From contig JANPLI010000096.1 of NCBI GenBank assembly GCA_031426455.1, forward strand, positions 1 to 26,964: a stretch of 26,964 nucleotides of DNA. The letters run 5' to 3'. This DNA is from JANNMJ01 sp031426455. Lineage in GTDB: Bacteria; Bacteroidota; Bacteroidia; Cytophagales; Hymenobacteraceae. Shown piece by piece: positions 14,341 through 22,011 of this stretch (position 1 is its first letter; the number at the start of each line of letters is the position of its first letter). The notes beneath the pieces were generated by a model, which was given only the letters and a program-made list of their open reading frames with translations, was not told the DNA's origin and made no database searches. The position numbers and the translations under genes were made by a program.

Positions 14341-14991
14341 TCAGGCGGTCAGCAGTTGGGTAAGTTCGGTTTCAAAGGCTCGGCGGGGCATCAGTTGCGC
14401 GCCCAGGCTCCGTAAATGGGCGGTTTCGATCTGGCAGTCGATTAGCGCCACGCCGTCGGCCGCCAGCAGTTCTACCCACCGGATAAAAGCGAATTTGGAC
14501 GCGTTCGGCACCCAACTGAACATACTCTCGCCGAAGAAGACGCCGCCCAGGCGTAGGCCATAGAGGCCCCCCACGAGGGCGCCGTCCTGCCAGGCTTCGG
14601 CCGAATGGACGTATCCCTGTTCGTGCAGGGCCACGTAAGCGGCGCGCACGGCGGGCGTGATCCAGGTGCCGTCCTGGTCGGGGCGCGGCGTCTGGGCGCA
14701 ACCGTCGAGTACGGCGGCGCAGGCCGTATTCAGCCGCAACTCAAAGGTGCCCTTACGCAGCACGCTGCGCATCGAATGCGAGACGCGGAGTTCGGACGGT
14801 CGCAGTACGCAGCGTGGGTCAGGGCTCCACCAGAGGGGCGGTTCGTCGTCGTTGAACCACGGAAAGATGCCGCGCCGGTACGCCGCCAGCAGCCGTTCGG
14901 GGGTCAGGTCGCCGCCGTACGCCACCAGGCCATCCGGAGAGGCGTGGGCGGTGGGCGGAAACCAGGTGGGGTCGGCGGTGAGGGGCAGCAA
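14341..14991 (-). CDS. aat: Leucyl/phenylalanyl-tRNA--protein transferase
   Basis: The 216-residue protein carries the family landmarks GLVAYGGDLTPERLLAAYRRGIFPWF, PLWWSPDPRCVL, GTWITPAVRAAYVALHEQGYVHSAEAW, LVGGLYGLRLGGVFFGESMFS, and a C-terminal IDCQIETAHLRSLGA. The enzyme moves Leu or Phe from aminoacyl-tRNA to N-terminal Arg or Lys of proteins, marking them for ClpS/ClpAP degradation in the cytosol. There is no ATG in frame between the upstream stop and the conserved region, so the TTG at 14991 is the best start. It follows the NmrA-like gene by 49 bases on the same strand and may share its transcript. Confidence 0.93.
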   Translation of the reverse strand: MLPLTADPTWFPPTAHASPDGLVAYGGDLTPERLLAAYRRGIFPWFNDDEPPLWWSPDPRCVLRPSELRVSHSMRSVLRKGTFELRLNTACAAVLDGCAQTPRPDQDGTWITPAVRAAYVALHEQGYVHSAEAWQDGALVGGLYGLRLGGVFFGESMFSWVPNASKFAFIRWVELLAADGVALIDCQIETAHLRSLGAQLMPRRAFETELTQLLTA

Positions 14992-15040
14992 ATGGGGCGT
15001 TGGGTGTTGATTATGCGTGAATTACCGATTCGGCACCACG

Positions 15041-15928
15041 TTAGCCTCCTGTTTGTAGCAGGGGTGCTACTTCGCGTCTGATGAAGTCGGCCAGCGTGCC
15101 GGGGGGCCGCCCCGTGAGGCGGCGCACAGTATCGGAGGCGGGCGGCGGGGCGAAAAAGCGCGGCAGCCAATGCAGCAGCACCAGGACCAGGGCGTAAGCC
15201 AGCGGCCGGCCTGCGCGGTGTTCGCGCCATAGAAAAGCCACGGGGTTGGGGCTTTGGTAGGCAATCGGTACCCCGGTCAACGCGCCCACCTGGGCCAATA
15301 CGTCCGGAAAAGTGCGCAGTTCGGCGCCAGTAATGACGTAGGCCTGCCCGGTGTGGGCGGCGGGTTGGCGCAGCACCACGGCCGCCACCCGGCCAATATC
15401 CAGCACATCGACCCATTGAAAAAGCGCCTGACCCGCTGGTAATACCACACGATGCGCCCGTAGGTCGGCGCGCAGGGTGGTGGTTAGATTCTGCATAAAG
15501 TAGGAGGGGCGCAGAAAGGTCCAGCCCAGCCCCCAGGCGGCGGCGGCGGCCAGTAGTTCTTTTTCGATTTTATGGTGCGGAATCAACGAACTGCTTTCCG
15601 CGCCCTGCACCGACAGGAAGATCACGTGCCGCACGCCGGCCGCGCGCATTGCCCCGATCAGTGGCCGAAACACGCCCGCTACATCGGTGAGCTGCGGTGG
15701 GCGGAGCAGAAAAACGGTTTCCACGCCCGCTAGCGCTGGCGCCCAGGTAATGGGCCGCGCAAAGTCGAAGGCCACGGCCATAACCCCCGGCGGCAGCATC
15801 GCGGCTGCTTCCGAGAGGTCGCGGACGGCGGCCCGGACGGTGCCCGGCGGCAACGTCGGGCCAGCCAGCAGCGCCGCCAGCACCGCCCGCCCGATGTTTC
15901 CCGTCGCGCCGGTCAGCAGAAGGGCCAT
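15041..15928 (-). CDS. NmrA-like NAD(P)-binding protein (atypical short-chain dehydrogenase fold)
   Basis: The 295-residue protein begins with the Rossmann glycine motif LLLTGATGNIGRAVLAALL (3-21), followed by VRAAVRDLSEA, where Arg would favour NADP(H). Other signs are FDFARPITWAPALAGVETVFLLRPP, VRHVIFLSVQGAESSSLIPHHKIEKELL (the NmrA/HSCARG region, lacking the classical YxxxK pair), LRPSYFMQNL, and a substrate-domain C-terminus. Family members act as redox sensors or as quinone or isoflavone-type reductases; which applies cannot be read here. A hydrophobic stretch near 243-262 (YALVLVLLHWLPRFF) is unusual. It lies between the M1 peptidase and aat in the same orientation, with 19 bases to the peptidase stop. 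Confidence 0.85.
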   Translation of the reverse strand: MALLLTGATGNIGRAVLAALLAGPTLPPGTVRAAVRDLSEAAAMLPPGVMAVAFDFARPITWAPALAGVETVFLLRPPQLTDVAGVFRPLIGAMRAAGVRHVIFLSVQGAESSSLIPHHKIEKELLAAAAAWGLGWTFLRPSYFMQNLTTTLRADLRAHRVVLPAGQALFQWVDVLDIGRVAAVVLRQPAAHTGQAYVITGAELRTFPDVLAQVGALTGVPIAYQSPNPVAFLWREHRAGRPLAYALVLVLLHWLPRFFAPPPASDTVRRLTGRPPGTLADFIRREVAPLLQTGG

Positions 15929-15947
15929 TGTTTGCGCGTGTGGAGGG

Positions 15948-18900
15948 TTATTTTTCCAGCGTGCCGCGAATCAGCTTCTCCGGACTGAACAAATTCAGTT
16001 GCAGGCTGAAACGGATGGCCGACGTGAATTCACCCCACGAGCCGGGCGTGTCCTGGGCGTAGTTTGAGCCGGCCAGTGGCAGGTAGATCCGTACCAGTTC
16101 GGAGCCCCGCAGCGGGCGCAGCACCAGCCCGGCGCCGTAATAGGTTCGGCGGGCCAACGTGCTGCCGGCGGCGGTGCCCACGTCGCCATAGGCCGTCAGC
16201 GGCACAAAGGGCAGGTTGGCTTCCACCGATGCCGTGGTGAGCCAGCGGTTGGCCAGGACCGGCAGCCAGGCGTGGAAAGCGCCGTCGCGGTCGTCGGTCT
16301 GGCGCGGCCCGGCTTCCAGCGCCCGGCTGATCGTGGCGCGGTCCAGAAACGTGGTTTCGCGCAGGTAGTCGGGCGAGCCGCTCAGGCCCAGGTAGAAAAA
16401 GTCCTGCGAGCGGCCGAAGATGCGCCCCCCGAACAGACGCGCGGTGATGGCTTTTTTAGCGGAGTAATACCGCTGATAACGTACCGTGAGGCGGGCCACG
16501 TTGGCGCCATCGAAACGGATGGTGGGCCCCAGGCGCGGGGTTAGGGCGCTGGCGTAGTAGTTATGGAACTCGGCCCGCGCGCTCAGGCGCTGGAGGGCGT
16601 TACCGGTTTCGGCCTCGTAGGCGCCCCAGCGGGCCGCGCCGAAGGTGCCGCTGGCGTCGTCGCCGGCCAGTTCGTCGCGCCGTAACGTGGTCACGGCGAT
16701 TTGCAGCGTCTGGCGGATGCCCAACGGTTCGAGTGGCCGGAACCGAATGGTCAGCCGTGGCTCGATCTTCAGGAACCGCTCGAACCGGGCAATTCCCAGG
16801 CTGGTGGTGGTTTCGGCCAGGCGCCCTTCGCCAAGAATGGTGTAGGAAAAGTTGCCGAAGCCGTTGAGCTGCTTGCGGTTAAACGAGTACATCGGCAGTG
16901 CTTGGAAGCGCGCGGCCCGCTGCACGACGGACGATGAGGTCAGGTAAACGCCCGCCATCAGTTTGTCGGTGGTGTTAGCCCCCACGACGGGCGCCCAGGT
17001 CAGGGTGTTGCGGTCCCAGCGTTCCGGGGCGAAGAGTGGCCGGATGCTGACGGGGTTCCAGGTTCGGAGGGGGCCAGCCAGGCGCAGCCGGTCGTCGGCG
17101 CGGTGAAGGGTGGGCACGACGTAGTTGGGGTCGATGACGACGGCGCGCGCCGCCGGATTCCGGGGTAGGCTCACGACGCCCTGGTCGCGGAAAAGCGGCG
17201 TCCAGACCTGGTCCAGCACCTGGCCCTGCGCATCGACAGTCGCCACGGGTACGGTCAGCAGCGAATCGCCCTGATTCAGGACGCGCACCCGAACCGAGTC
17301 GCTGCCGACCCGCAGCCGGGTCAGGGCCGCATCCGGGCGCAGGGTGGTGGTGATCTGGTCGCGGAAAAACCAGTCCAGATTCCGGCCGCTGGTGCGGTTG
17401 AAGACCGCTGCCAGGTCGGCCGGCTGCGGGTGCCTGAACTGCCACGTCCGGTAGTAGGCGTGCATACAGGAATCAAAACGCGCCTGCCCTAAATACGCCG
17501 CCAGGTAACGCAGCAGGGCCGGGGTGCGCGCGTACACATCGGCGCCGTAATTGACGTCCGTAAAGTCTACCGACCGACTGCCGACCGGCTGGGAATAGCC
17601 CCGGCTGGTGCCGATCTGCCAGGTTAGGTCTGAAAGCGACGCGGCGGGGAGGCCGTCGAAACCAAAAAAGCGCGTCAGCAAGGGCGGTATGCCCGAGGTG
17701 GGTGGGCTAGCAGCGGGTGGACTTCCGGTCTTTGCTTTTTTCGCCGAAGCAGCCGCCTCACGGACCGAGTCGAGGGGGGCGCTGACGCGCTGCTCGGTAT
17801 AGGAGTTGATACCCTCGTCGAGCCACGGGTAATCGCGCTCGTTGGTGCCCAGAATGCCGTAGAACCAGTTATGCCCCACTTCGTGGACGATGGCGCTGGC
17901 GTCCGTAATCGTGACCATTGGATACTCCATTCCGCCGGAACCGGGCGCCTGGGGGCCGCTCACGGCGCTGGCGCTGGCGTACGGGTAGTCGCCCACCAGC
18001 CGCGAGTAGCCCAGCACGGTGGCGTCAATGTCGGCCCGGTGCTTGAGCCAGTCGGCGGCCTGGTCGCTGGTGAAATAGAGCCACGTGGTGACCGTCCGGC
18101 CGGAGCGCGGCAGGGTCACGCCGCTCTTCAGCACGAAGTAGCGTTTGTCGGCGAACCACGCAAAGTCGTGAACGCGGTCCTGGGTATAGCGCAGCGTTTT
18201 CAGGCGCGGGCTGGAAGGTGGCATCTGCGGGCGCATTCGCGGGGCCCGCATCATCGAGGTGGTGCCGGGGCGCTCGAATCCTTTCAGGCCGGTTTCCGCC
18301 CGTCGCGCGCCGTCCGCCGCCAGCGAGTCGAGGCGGGCGCGCTCCTCGGGGTTTTGCAGCTCGCCGGTGGCGGCTACGGTATAATTGGCGGGCAGCGTGA
18401 TCGAAACGTCGAATGAGCCGAACTCCGAGTAAAACTCGCCCTGGTCGAGGTAGGGCATCGGGTGCCAGCCGGCGCGGTCATAAACGGCGGGCTTGGGGTA
18501 CCACTGCGCCACCTGATAGCTCTGACCCGCGTGGCCGCTGCGCGAGTGGTTCACGGGCAGCTTGACCCGGAAAGGGGTTTGGATGACGGCCGTGGCGCCC
18601 GGCGCCAGCGGGCGGGGCAAAATCAGCTTAGCGACGTCCGGCGTATGCGGGTCGTATTCAAGCGCGGCCGGCGTGCCATCGACGGTGAAGGCCAGCCCGT
18701 CGATCAAGCCGCGTGTGGAGTCGGCGTCGAACTGGAAGCGTCGGGCGCCGTTGCGTATCTGCTGCCGCGCGTAGGCGGTGTGCGTGTCGCGGTAGGCGTT
18801 GGGCCAGAGGTGAAACCAGATGAAAGGCAGCGCGTCGGGGGAGTGGTTGACGTACGTCAGCTCCTCGGTGGCACGCAGCTCGTGGCGCTGGTCATCGAGC

Positions 18901-19067
18901 GAAACGGTAATCCGGTAACGGACTTCCTGCTGCCAGTAAGGGGCTGCCGCAGCGGCCGTGAGCAGCGATTGAGCGGCGCCGGGCAGTGCCGGAGCCAGCA
19001 ACAGCGCGGCGGCTACGCCCGCCGGCCACAGCCGTCGGGTCACCGCCCGCGAAAAGAACAAAGGCAT
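15948..19067 (-). CDS. M1-family metallopeptidase with C-terminal beta-barrel-like domain
   Basis: The 1039-residue protein has a signal peptide (about 1-33, ending GAAQ). An N-terminal beta-saddle follows (TEELTYVNHSPDALPFIWFHLWPNAY), then the M1 catalytic domain: GSGGMEYP at 376-383 (the GxMEN-type exopeptidase loop), the zinc site His395-Glu396-x-x-His399 and, 18 residues further, Glu418 in WLDEG. The catalytic Tyr is probably in NYGADVYARTPALL. Residues from about 664 to the end are not part of typical M1 enzymes. They alternate hydrophobic and polar residues with many aromatics (LFGGRIFGRSQDFFYLGLSGSPDYLR; RFSLQLNL near the end), resembling an Omp85/surface-antigen beta-barrel. The enzyme is thus probably an outer-membrane-anchored aminopeptidase. 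Pro/Ala-rich linkers occur near 265-280 and 436-455. Confidence 0.88.
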   Translation of the reverse strand: MPLFFSRAVTRRLWPAGVAAALLLAPALPGAAQSLLTAAAAAPYWQQEVRYRITVSLDDQRHELRATEELTYVNHSPDALPFIWFHLWPNAYRDTHTAYARQQIRNGARRFQFDADSTRGLIDGLAFTVDGTPAALEYDPHTPDVAKLILPRPLAPGATAVIQTPFRVKLPVNHSRSGHAGQSYQVAQWYPKPAVYDRAGWHPMPYLDQGEFYSEFGSFDVSITLPANYTVAATGELQNPEERARLDSLAADGARRAETGLKGFERPGTTSMMRAPRMRPQMPPSSPRLKTLRYTQDRVHDFAWFADKRYFVLKSGVTLPRSGRTVTTWLYFTSDQAADWLKHRADIDATVLGYSRLVGDYPYASASAVSGPQAPGSGGMEYPMVTITDASAIVHEVGHNWFYGILGTNERDYPWLDEGINSYTEQRVSAPLDSVREAAASAKKAKTGSPPAASPPTSGIPPLLTRFFGFDGLPAASLSDLTWQIGTSRGYSQPVGSRSVDFTDVNYGADVYARTPALLRYLAAYLGQARFDSCMHAYYRTWQFRHPQPADLAAVFNRTSGRNLDWFFRDQITTTLRPDAALTRLRVGSDSVRVRVLNQGDSLLTVPVATVDAQGQVLDQVWTPLFRDQGVVSLPRNPAARAVVIDPNYVVPTLHRADDRLRLAGPLRTWNPVSIRPLFAPERWDRNTLTWAPVVGANTTDKLMAGVYLTSSSVVQRAARFQALPMYSFNRKQLNGFGNFSYTILGEGRLAETTTSLGIARFERFLKIEPRLTIRFRPLEPLGIRQTLQIAVTTLRRDELAGDDASGTFGAARWGAYEAETGNALQRLSARAEFHNYYASALTPRLGPTIRFDGANVARLTVRYQRYYSAKKAITARLFGGRIFGRSQDFFYLGLSGSPDYLRETTFLDRATISRALEAGPRQTDDRDGAFHAWLPVLANRWLTTASVEANLPFVPLTAYGDVGTAAGSTLARRTYYGAGLVLRPLRGSELVRIYLPLAGSNYAQDTPGSWGEFTSAIRFSLQLNLFSPEKLIRGTLEK

Positions 19068-19100
19068 AGAAAACAGAGAAGCGAGCGCCGAATAGGCGCC

Positions 19101-19108
19101 CGAAAATA
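19101..19108 (-). promoter_or_regulatory. Possible -7 element of the M1 peptidase gene
   Basis: The minus strand reads TATTTTCG (one mismatch to TAnnTTTG), 33 bases upstream of the ATG at 19067. No -33 element is clear. Confidence 0.3.
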
Positions 19109-19210
19109 CGGCCTTTTGGCCCCCGGCGTTGATATCCGGCTTCGTTTCACAACCCGACAGGGCGAACGGGCGTTAGCTACTGTGGCTGCGTAAAGCAACG
19201 CCAATCTGTC

Positions 19211-19223
19211 TATTTTTCGAAAA
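19211..19223 (+). promoter_or_regulatory. Possible -7 element and overlapping palindrome of the 136-residue unknown gene
   Basis: TATTTTTC (19211-19218) fits TAnnTTTG except for its last base and lies about 33 bases before the ATG. It overlaps the perfect 10-bp palindrome TTTTCGAAAA (19214-19223), a possible operator. Confidence 0.35.
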
Positions 19224-19251
19224 CGACCTTTTTCCCAATCAAATTCTCAAA

Positions 19252-19662
19252 ATGGAAAAGAAAAATGTCCAGCACCAGGTTCACCTGGATGCTGCTGCCC
19301 ACCTGCTCGCCCCCGGTAACCTGGTGGCCGAAGCCGGTCGTACTGGCCTCGATAACAACCTTCAGCGTTGGATCGAGGACCTCAAGGAGGTACACGATAA
19401 CGAACATCTGCACCCCATCATTACAGATTTACAGGCGCTCAAAGCCCATTTCGGCTCCGGTACGCTGGATGGCCAAGTCATCAGCCGCCTCCTCCACCGT
19501 CTGGCCGACAATACGGCGCTAGTCGCGCATCTGGCCGACGGTAATGCCCAGCCCCGCGTCGTTGCCCTTAGTGCTGCCCTGGCGACTGCTGCGAGTTTCG
19601 TAGCTGGCGGCGCCGTCACTCCAAAAGAAGACCTACAACACGATTTGGCAGAAAATCGCTGA
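19252..19662 (+). CDS. Unrecognised 136-residue helical protein
   Basis: I do not recognise this family. The product starts MEKKNVQHQVHLDAAAHLL and appears almost entirely alpha-helical: an amphipathic N-terminal half with many His residues (HQVHLDAAAHLL, EVHDNEHLHPII), a middle region (GTLDGQVISRLLHRLADNTALVAHLADG), and an Ala-rich hydrophobic stretch (about 104-122, VALSAALATAASFVAGGAV) that could be a buried helix or a weak membrane segment. There is no signal peptide. It stands alone between the divergent M1 peptidase gene and the convergent rplS cluster, with a terminator 84 bases downstream and a candidate promoter in front, which supports a real expressed gene. Confidence 0.65.
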   Translation: MEKKNVQHQVHLDAAAHLLAPGNLVAEAGRTGLDNNLQRWIEDLKEVHDNEHLHPIITDLQALKAHFGSGTLDGQVISRLLHRLADNTALVAHLADGNAQPRVVALSAALATAASFVAGGAVTPKEDLQHDLAENR

Positions 19663-19664
19663 GC

Positions 19665-19683
19665 TGGTTTCTGGTTTCTGGTT
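19665..19683. repeat. Short heptamer tandem repeat (TGGTTTC)
   Basis: Two exact copies of TGGTTTC plus TGGTT lie directly after the stop codon of the 136-residue gene. Confidence 0.6.
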
Positions 19684-19746
19684 AGTCCTATTGATTGAAG
19701 GCAACAGATGCTGAGCAAGTCATTCAGACGACCAGTCGACGGCCAC

Positions 19747-19785
19747 AAAAAAGCCGGCTTTCCTTGCGGATAAGCCGGCTTTTTT
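19747..19785. terminator. Bidirectional Rho-independent terminator
   Basis: AAAAAAGCCGGCTT (19747-19760) pairs perfectly with 19772-19785 around an 11-base loop. Both strands end in six T residues, so it can serve the plus-strand unknown gene and the minus-strand rplS cluster, which converge here. Confidence 0.92.
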
Positions 19786-19805
19786 GAGTTGCGACCAAAA
19801 ACAGC

Positions 19806-19828
19806 CACTCAGTCACTCAGTCACTCAG
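19806..19828. repeat. Octamer tandem repeat (CACTCAGT, about 2.9 copies)
   Basis: CACTCAGT at 19806-19813 and 19814-19821, then CACTCAG to 19828. It sits between the rplS stop codon and its terminator, in the transcribed 3' region. Confidence 0.7.
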
Positions 19829-19843
19829 CTCAAAAAGGTCGTT

Positions 19844-20197
19844 CTACCGGCGCTCTTTGATACGCGCTTGCTTGCCCGAGAGGCCGCGCAGGTAGAACAG
19901 ACGGGCGCGACGGACGCGACCGCGGCGCAGGACTTCAATTTTGTCAATATTAGGCGACAGCAGCGGGAAAATCCGCTCCGTGCCGATCTGGTTCGACACC
20001 TTCCGGACCGTGAAGGTCTCGCCGTTGGTGCTGGGGTTGCGGCGTTGCAGCACTACGCCCTGGAACTGCTGGATGCGCTCCTTGTTGCCCTCGCGGATTT
20101 TGACGTGGACGTTGATCGTGTCGCCGGCGGCAAATACCGGCAGCTCGGCGCGGCGGGCCTGGCCCTCCTGGTTGATAAAGTCGAGAAGTACGCTCAT
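19844..20197 (-). CDS. rplS: 50S ribosomal protein L19
   Basis: The 117-residue product is a standard-length L19: LLDFINQEGQ at the start, the conserved PVFAAGDTINVHVKIREGNKERIQQFQGVV, RKVSNQIGTERIFPLLSPNIDKIEVLRRGRVRRARLFYLRGLSGKQARIKE. L19 sits at the 30S-50S interface. It is the last gene of the rpsP-rimM-trmD-rplS order. Unlike the others it is separated from trmD by 244 bases that contain a strong promoter of its own, so it can be transcribed independently. A bidirectional terminator lies 59 bases beyond its stop. Confidence 0.97.
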   Translation of the reverse strand: MSVLLDFINQEGQARRAELPVFAAGDTINVHVKIREGNKERIQQFQGVVLQRRNPSTNGETFTVRKVSNQIGTERIFPLLSPNIDKIEVLRRGRVRRARLFYLRGLSGKQARIKERR

Positions 20198-20238
20198 CGC
20201 AGTACGGAACGAAAAAAATCGGGCATCACGACTAGGGA

Positions 20239-20289
20239 GCGGCCCGGAAAATGGAAAAAACCAAATGGCGCTAAGCGCAATCGGGCCGC
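20239..20289. repeat. 8-bp GC-only inverted repeat in the rplS leader region
   Basis: GCGGCCCG (20239-20246) is the exact inverse of CGGGCCGC (20282-20289); a smaller GCGC-TAA-GCGC hairpin lies inside. The distal arm overlaps the last base of the -7 box, so the whole stem may not be in the mRNA. Confidence 0.45.
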
Positions 20290-20319
20290 AAAGGTACGGA
20301 AAAGCTGGGAGATGTGAAA
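20289..20319 (-). promoter_or_regulatory. rplS promoter (-33/-7 of Bacteroidota type)
   Basis: On the minus strand TTTC (20319-20316) is followed after 19 bases by TACCTTTG (20296-20289), then GCGGCCCGATT. The -7 box is an exact consensus match, and the expected start gives a leader of about 85 bases. Confidence 0.75.
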
Positions 20320-20441
20320 GAGAAGGGGGGAGCGGGATTTACTGATGGGGAAAATTTGCTGATGTGTAAACACGCTGAGCTTAATTCAGCCGATCAGCAA
20401 ATCAACTTGTCAGCACATCCACTCGTCATTCCATAAACCCA

Positions 20442-21122
20442 TCAATCCGTTAGCAAATCAGGCCTTCGGGCGCGGGTTCGGGCTACTGCCTGTTCGAAGC
20501 GCCAGGCTTCGATGGCCGTGTGGTCGCCGCTTTGCAGCACGGCGGGCACTGGCATCCCCTCGAAATCTGCTGGGCGGGTATAAACGGGCGGAGCGAGCAG
20601 GCCGTCCTGAAACGAGTCGGTGAGGGCTGATTCTTCGTTGTTTAGTACGCCCGGCAGCAGCCGGACGATGGCGTCGGTCAGCACGGCGGCAGCCAGTTCG
20701 CCGCCACTCAGCACGTAGTCGCCGATGCTGACTTCGTGCGTCACGTACCGCTCCCGGACGCGCTCATCGATGCCTTTATAGTGGCCGCAGATCAGCAACA
20801 CGTTCTGAAAGAGCGAGAACCGATTGACGAGTGGCTGACGAAGCGGCTCGCCGTCCGGGGTGAGGTAGATCACCGCGTCGTAGGTCCGTTCCTGACTCAG
20901 TTCACGCAGGGCGCGCACCAGTGGTTCGGCCATCAGCACCATTCCGGCGCCGCCGCCAAAGGCGTAGTCGTCGATCTGGCCGTGCTTATTGACGGCCCAT
21001 TGGCGAATCTGGTGCAACCTTATCTGGACCAAACCCTTATCAGCGGCCCGTTGCAGCATCGAGTGGCTGAACGGACTCGTCAGCAGCTCCGGCTGGCACG
21101 TCAGGATATCGATGGTGACCAC
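20442..21122 (-). CDS. trmD: tRNA (guanine-N1-)-methyltransferase
   Basis: TrmD methylates G37 next to the anticodon in several tRNAs and prevents frameshifting. From the GTG at 21122 the protein has 226 residues, the usual length, and starts VTIDILTCQPELLTSPFSHS. The SPOUT knot region is clear: KGLVQIRLHQIRQWAVNKHGQIDDYAFGGGAGMVLMAEPLVRAL, VILLTPDGEPL-like IYLTPDGEPLRQ, LLICGHYKGIDERV, EVSIGDYVLSGGELAAAVLTDAIVRLLPGVL, and DSFQDGLLAPPVYTRP. The open frame continues 54 codons upstream, but that part overlaps rimM and encodes a heptamer-repeat spacer, so I reject it. It follows rimM by 67 bases on the same strand. Confidence 0.95.
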   Translation of the reverse strand: MVTIDILTCQPELLTSPFSHSMLQRAADKGLVQIRLHQIRQWAVNKHGQIDDYAFGGGAGMVLMAEPLVRALRELSQERTYDAVIYLTPDGEPLRQPLVNRFSLFQNVLLICGHYKGIDERVRERYVTHEVSIGDYVLSGGELAAAVLTDAIVRLLPGVLNNEESALTDSFQDGLLAPPVYTRPADFEGMPVPAVLQSGDHTAIEAWRFEQAVARTRARRPDLLTD

Positions 21123-21129
21123 GGTTGTC

Positions 21130-21164
21130 GCTCGTTGCTGGTTGCTCGTTATTTGTTGCTCGTT
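21130..21164. repeat. Degenerate heptamer array between rimM and trmD
   Basis: Five consecutive 7-mers read GCTCGTT, GCTGGTT, GCTCGTT, ATTTGTT, GCTCGTT. They fill half of the rimM-trmD spacer and end 8 bases from the trmD start codon. Confidence 0.7.
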
Positions 21165-21189
21165 GGAGCGGCTCGCCTTTGAAATCGCG

Positions 21190-21852
21190 CTAGGCTGCCG
21201 GGTCCGTTTTGGCCAAGGCGGATGTTTCGGGTGCCGGGTTCGACGCTTTCTTTCCTTTGCGCGCTTTGCGGGTGCGCGGTTCACGTTCCTTCGGCTCCTC
21301 GGTATAAAGCGCGAGCAGGCCGTCGGGCAGCATAATGTTGAGCTGGCGTTGGGCGCGGTCCACGGTCCGGATCACCTCATCGTTCACCGGCACCAGCACC
21401 TCAAACTTGCCGTGCTGCACAGCCAGCACATCGTGCTGGGGCAGCTCGTAGAAAGTCAGGACCGGCCCCAGTTCGCCGGCCGCCGCGTCGATGGCCGTGA
21501 ACCCGACCACCTCGTGGTAGTAGAACTGCCCGGCCCCCGTGAGCGGCGGCAACTCGGTGAGTGGCAGCAGCAGCGTGGCGCCGCGCAGGGCATCGGCATC
21601 GTCCATCGTGCTGACGCCTTCCAGCGTCAGCAGGGCGCGGGTACCGTCGGCCTCGGAGCCGGTAAACTGCGTTTTCAGCACCTTGAACTCGGTCAGCGGG
21701 GCTGAATCGGGCGCGTCCGGGCGTTGTACGAACACGCGCTTGAGTTTTTGGTAGGCACGCGGGTCGTCGGCGTCGAATTCAGCCACCACCTGTCCGCGCA
21801 CGCCGTGGGGGCGGATGAGCAAGCCCAACTCAAAACAATCAGCAGCAAACAT
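21190..21852 (-). CDS. rimM: 16S rRNA processing protein RimM
   Basis: The 220-residue protein starts with the RimM beta-barrel (DCFELGLLIRPHGVRGQVVAEFDADDPRAY; about 1-95) and a PRC-barrel (about 105-175; GQFYYHEVVGFTAIDAAAGELGPVLTFYELPQHDVLAV, EVLVPVNDEVIRTVDRAQRQLNIMLPDGLLALY). RimM binds S19 and helps mature the 30S head domain. The last 40 residues form a Lys/Arg- and Pro/Ala-rich disordered tail (EPKEREPRTRKARKGKK) that exceeds the usual 170-180 residues. It follows rpsP after 159 bases containing a hairpin and precedes trmD. Confidence 0.95.
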   Translation of the reverse strand: MFAADCFELGLLIRPHGVRGQVVAEFDADDPRAYQKLKRVFVQRPDAPDSAPLTEFKVLKTQFTGSEADGTRALLTLEGVSTMDDADALRGATLLLPLTELPPLTGAGQFYYHEVVGFTAIDAAAGELGPVLTFYELPQHDVLAVQHGKFEVLVPVNDEVIRTVDRAQRQLNIMLPDGLLALYTEEPKEREPRTRKARKGKKASNPAPETSALAKTDPAA

Positions 21853-21935
21853 TCAGGCGGGGGAGGGGGGAGAGGGAGGAAAACGAATACGTAAGGCCGC
21901 TCACCGTTCGGGGGGAGCAGTTTCTGCCGCAAACA

Positions 21936-21973
21936 AAAAGTCAGAAGCAGCCCACAGACTACTTCTGACTTTT
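21936..21973 (-). terminator. Hairpin with T-run between rpsP and rimM (terminator or attenuator)
   Basis: AAAAGTCAGAAG (21936-21947) pairs perfectly over 12 bp with 21962-21973 around a 14-base loop. Reading on the minus strand it is followed by TTTTTGTTT. It lies 38 bases after the rpsP stop, so it should reduce read-through into rimM-trmD. Confidence 0.75.
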
Positions 21974-22011
21974 CATAAAAACCTAGGAGCAGACGCGAAG
22001 CGTCGGCTTTT

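Noticed and set aside
21123..21284. 54-codon N-terminal extension of trmD
   Set aside because: Overlaps the end of rimM and translates a heptamer-repeat spacer; TrmD proteins normally begin at the segment starting from the GTG at 21122.
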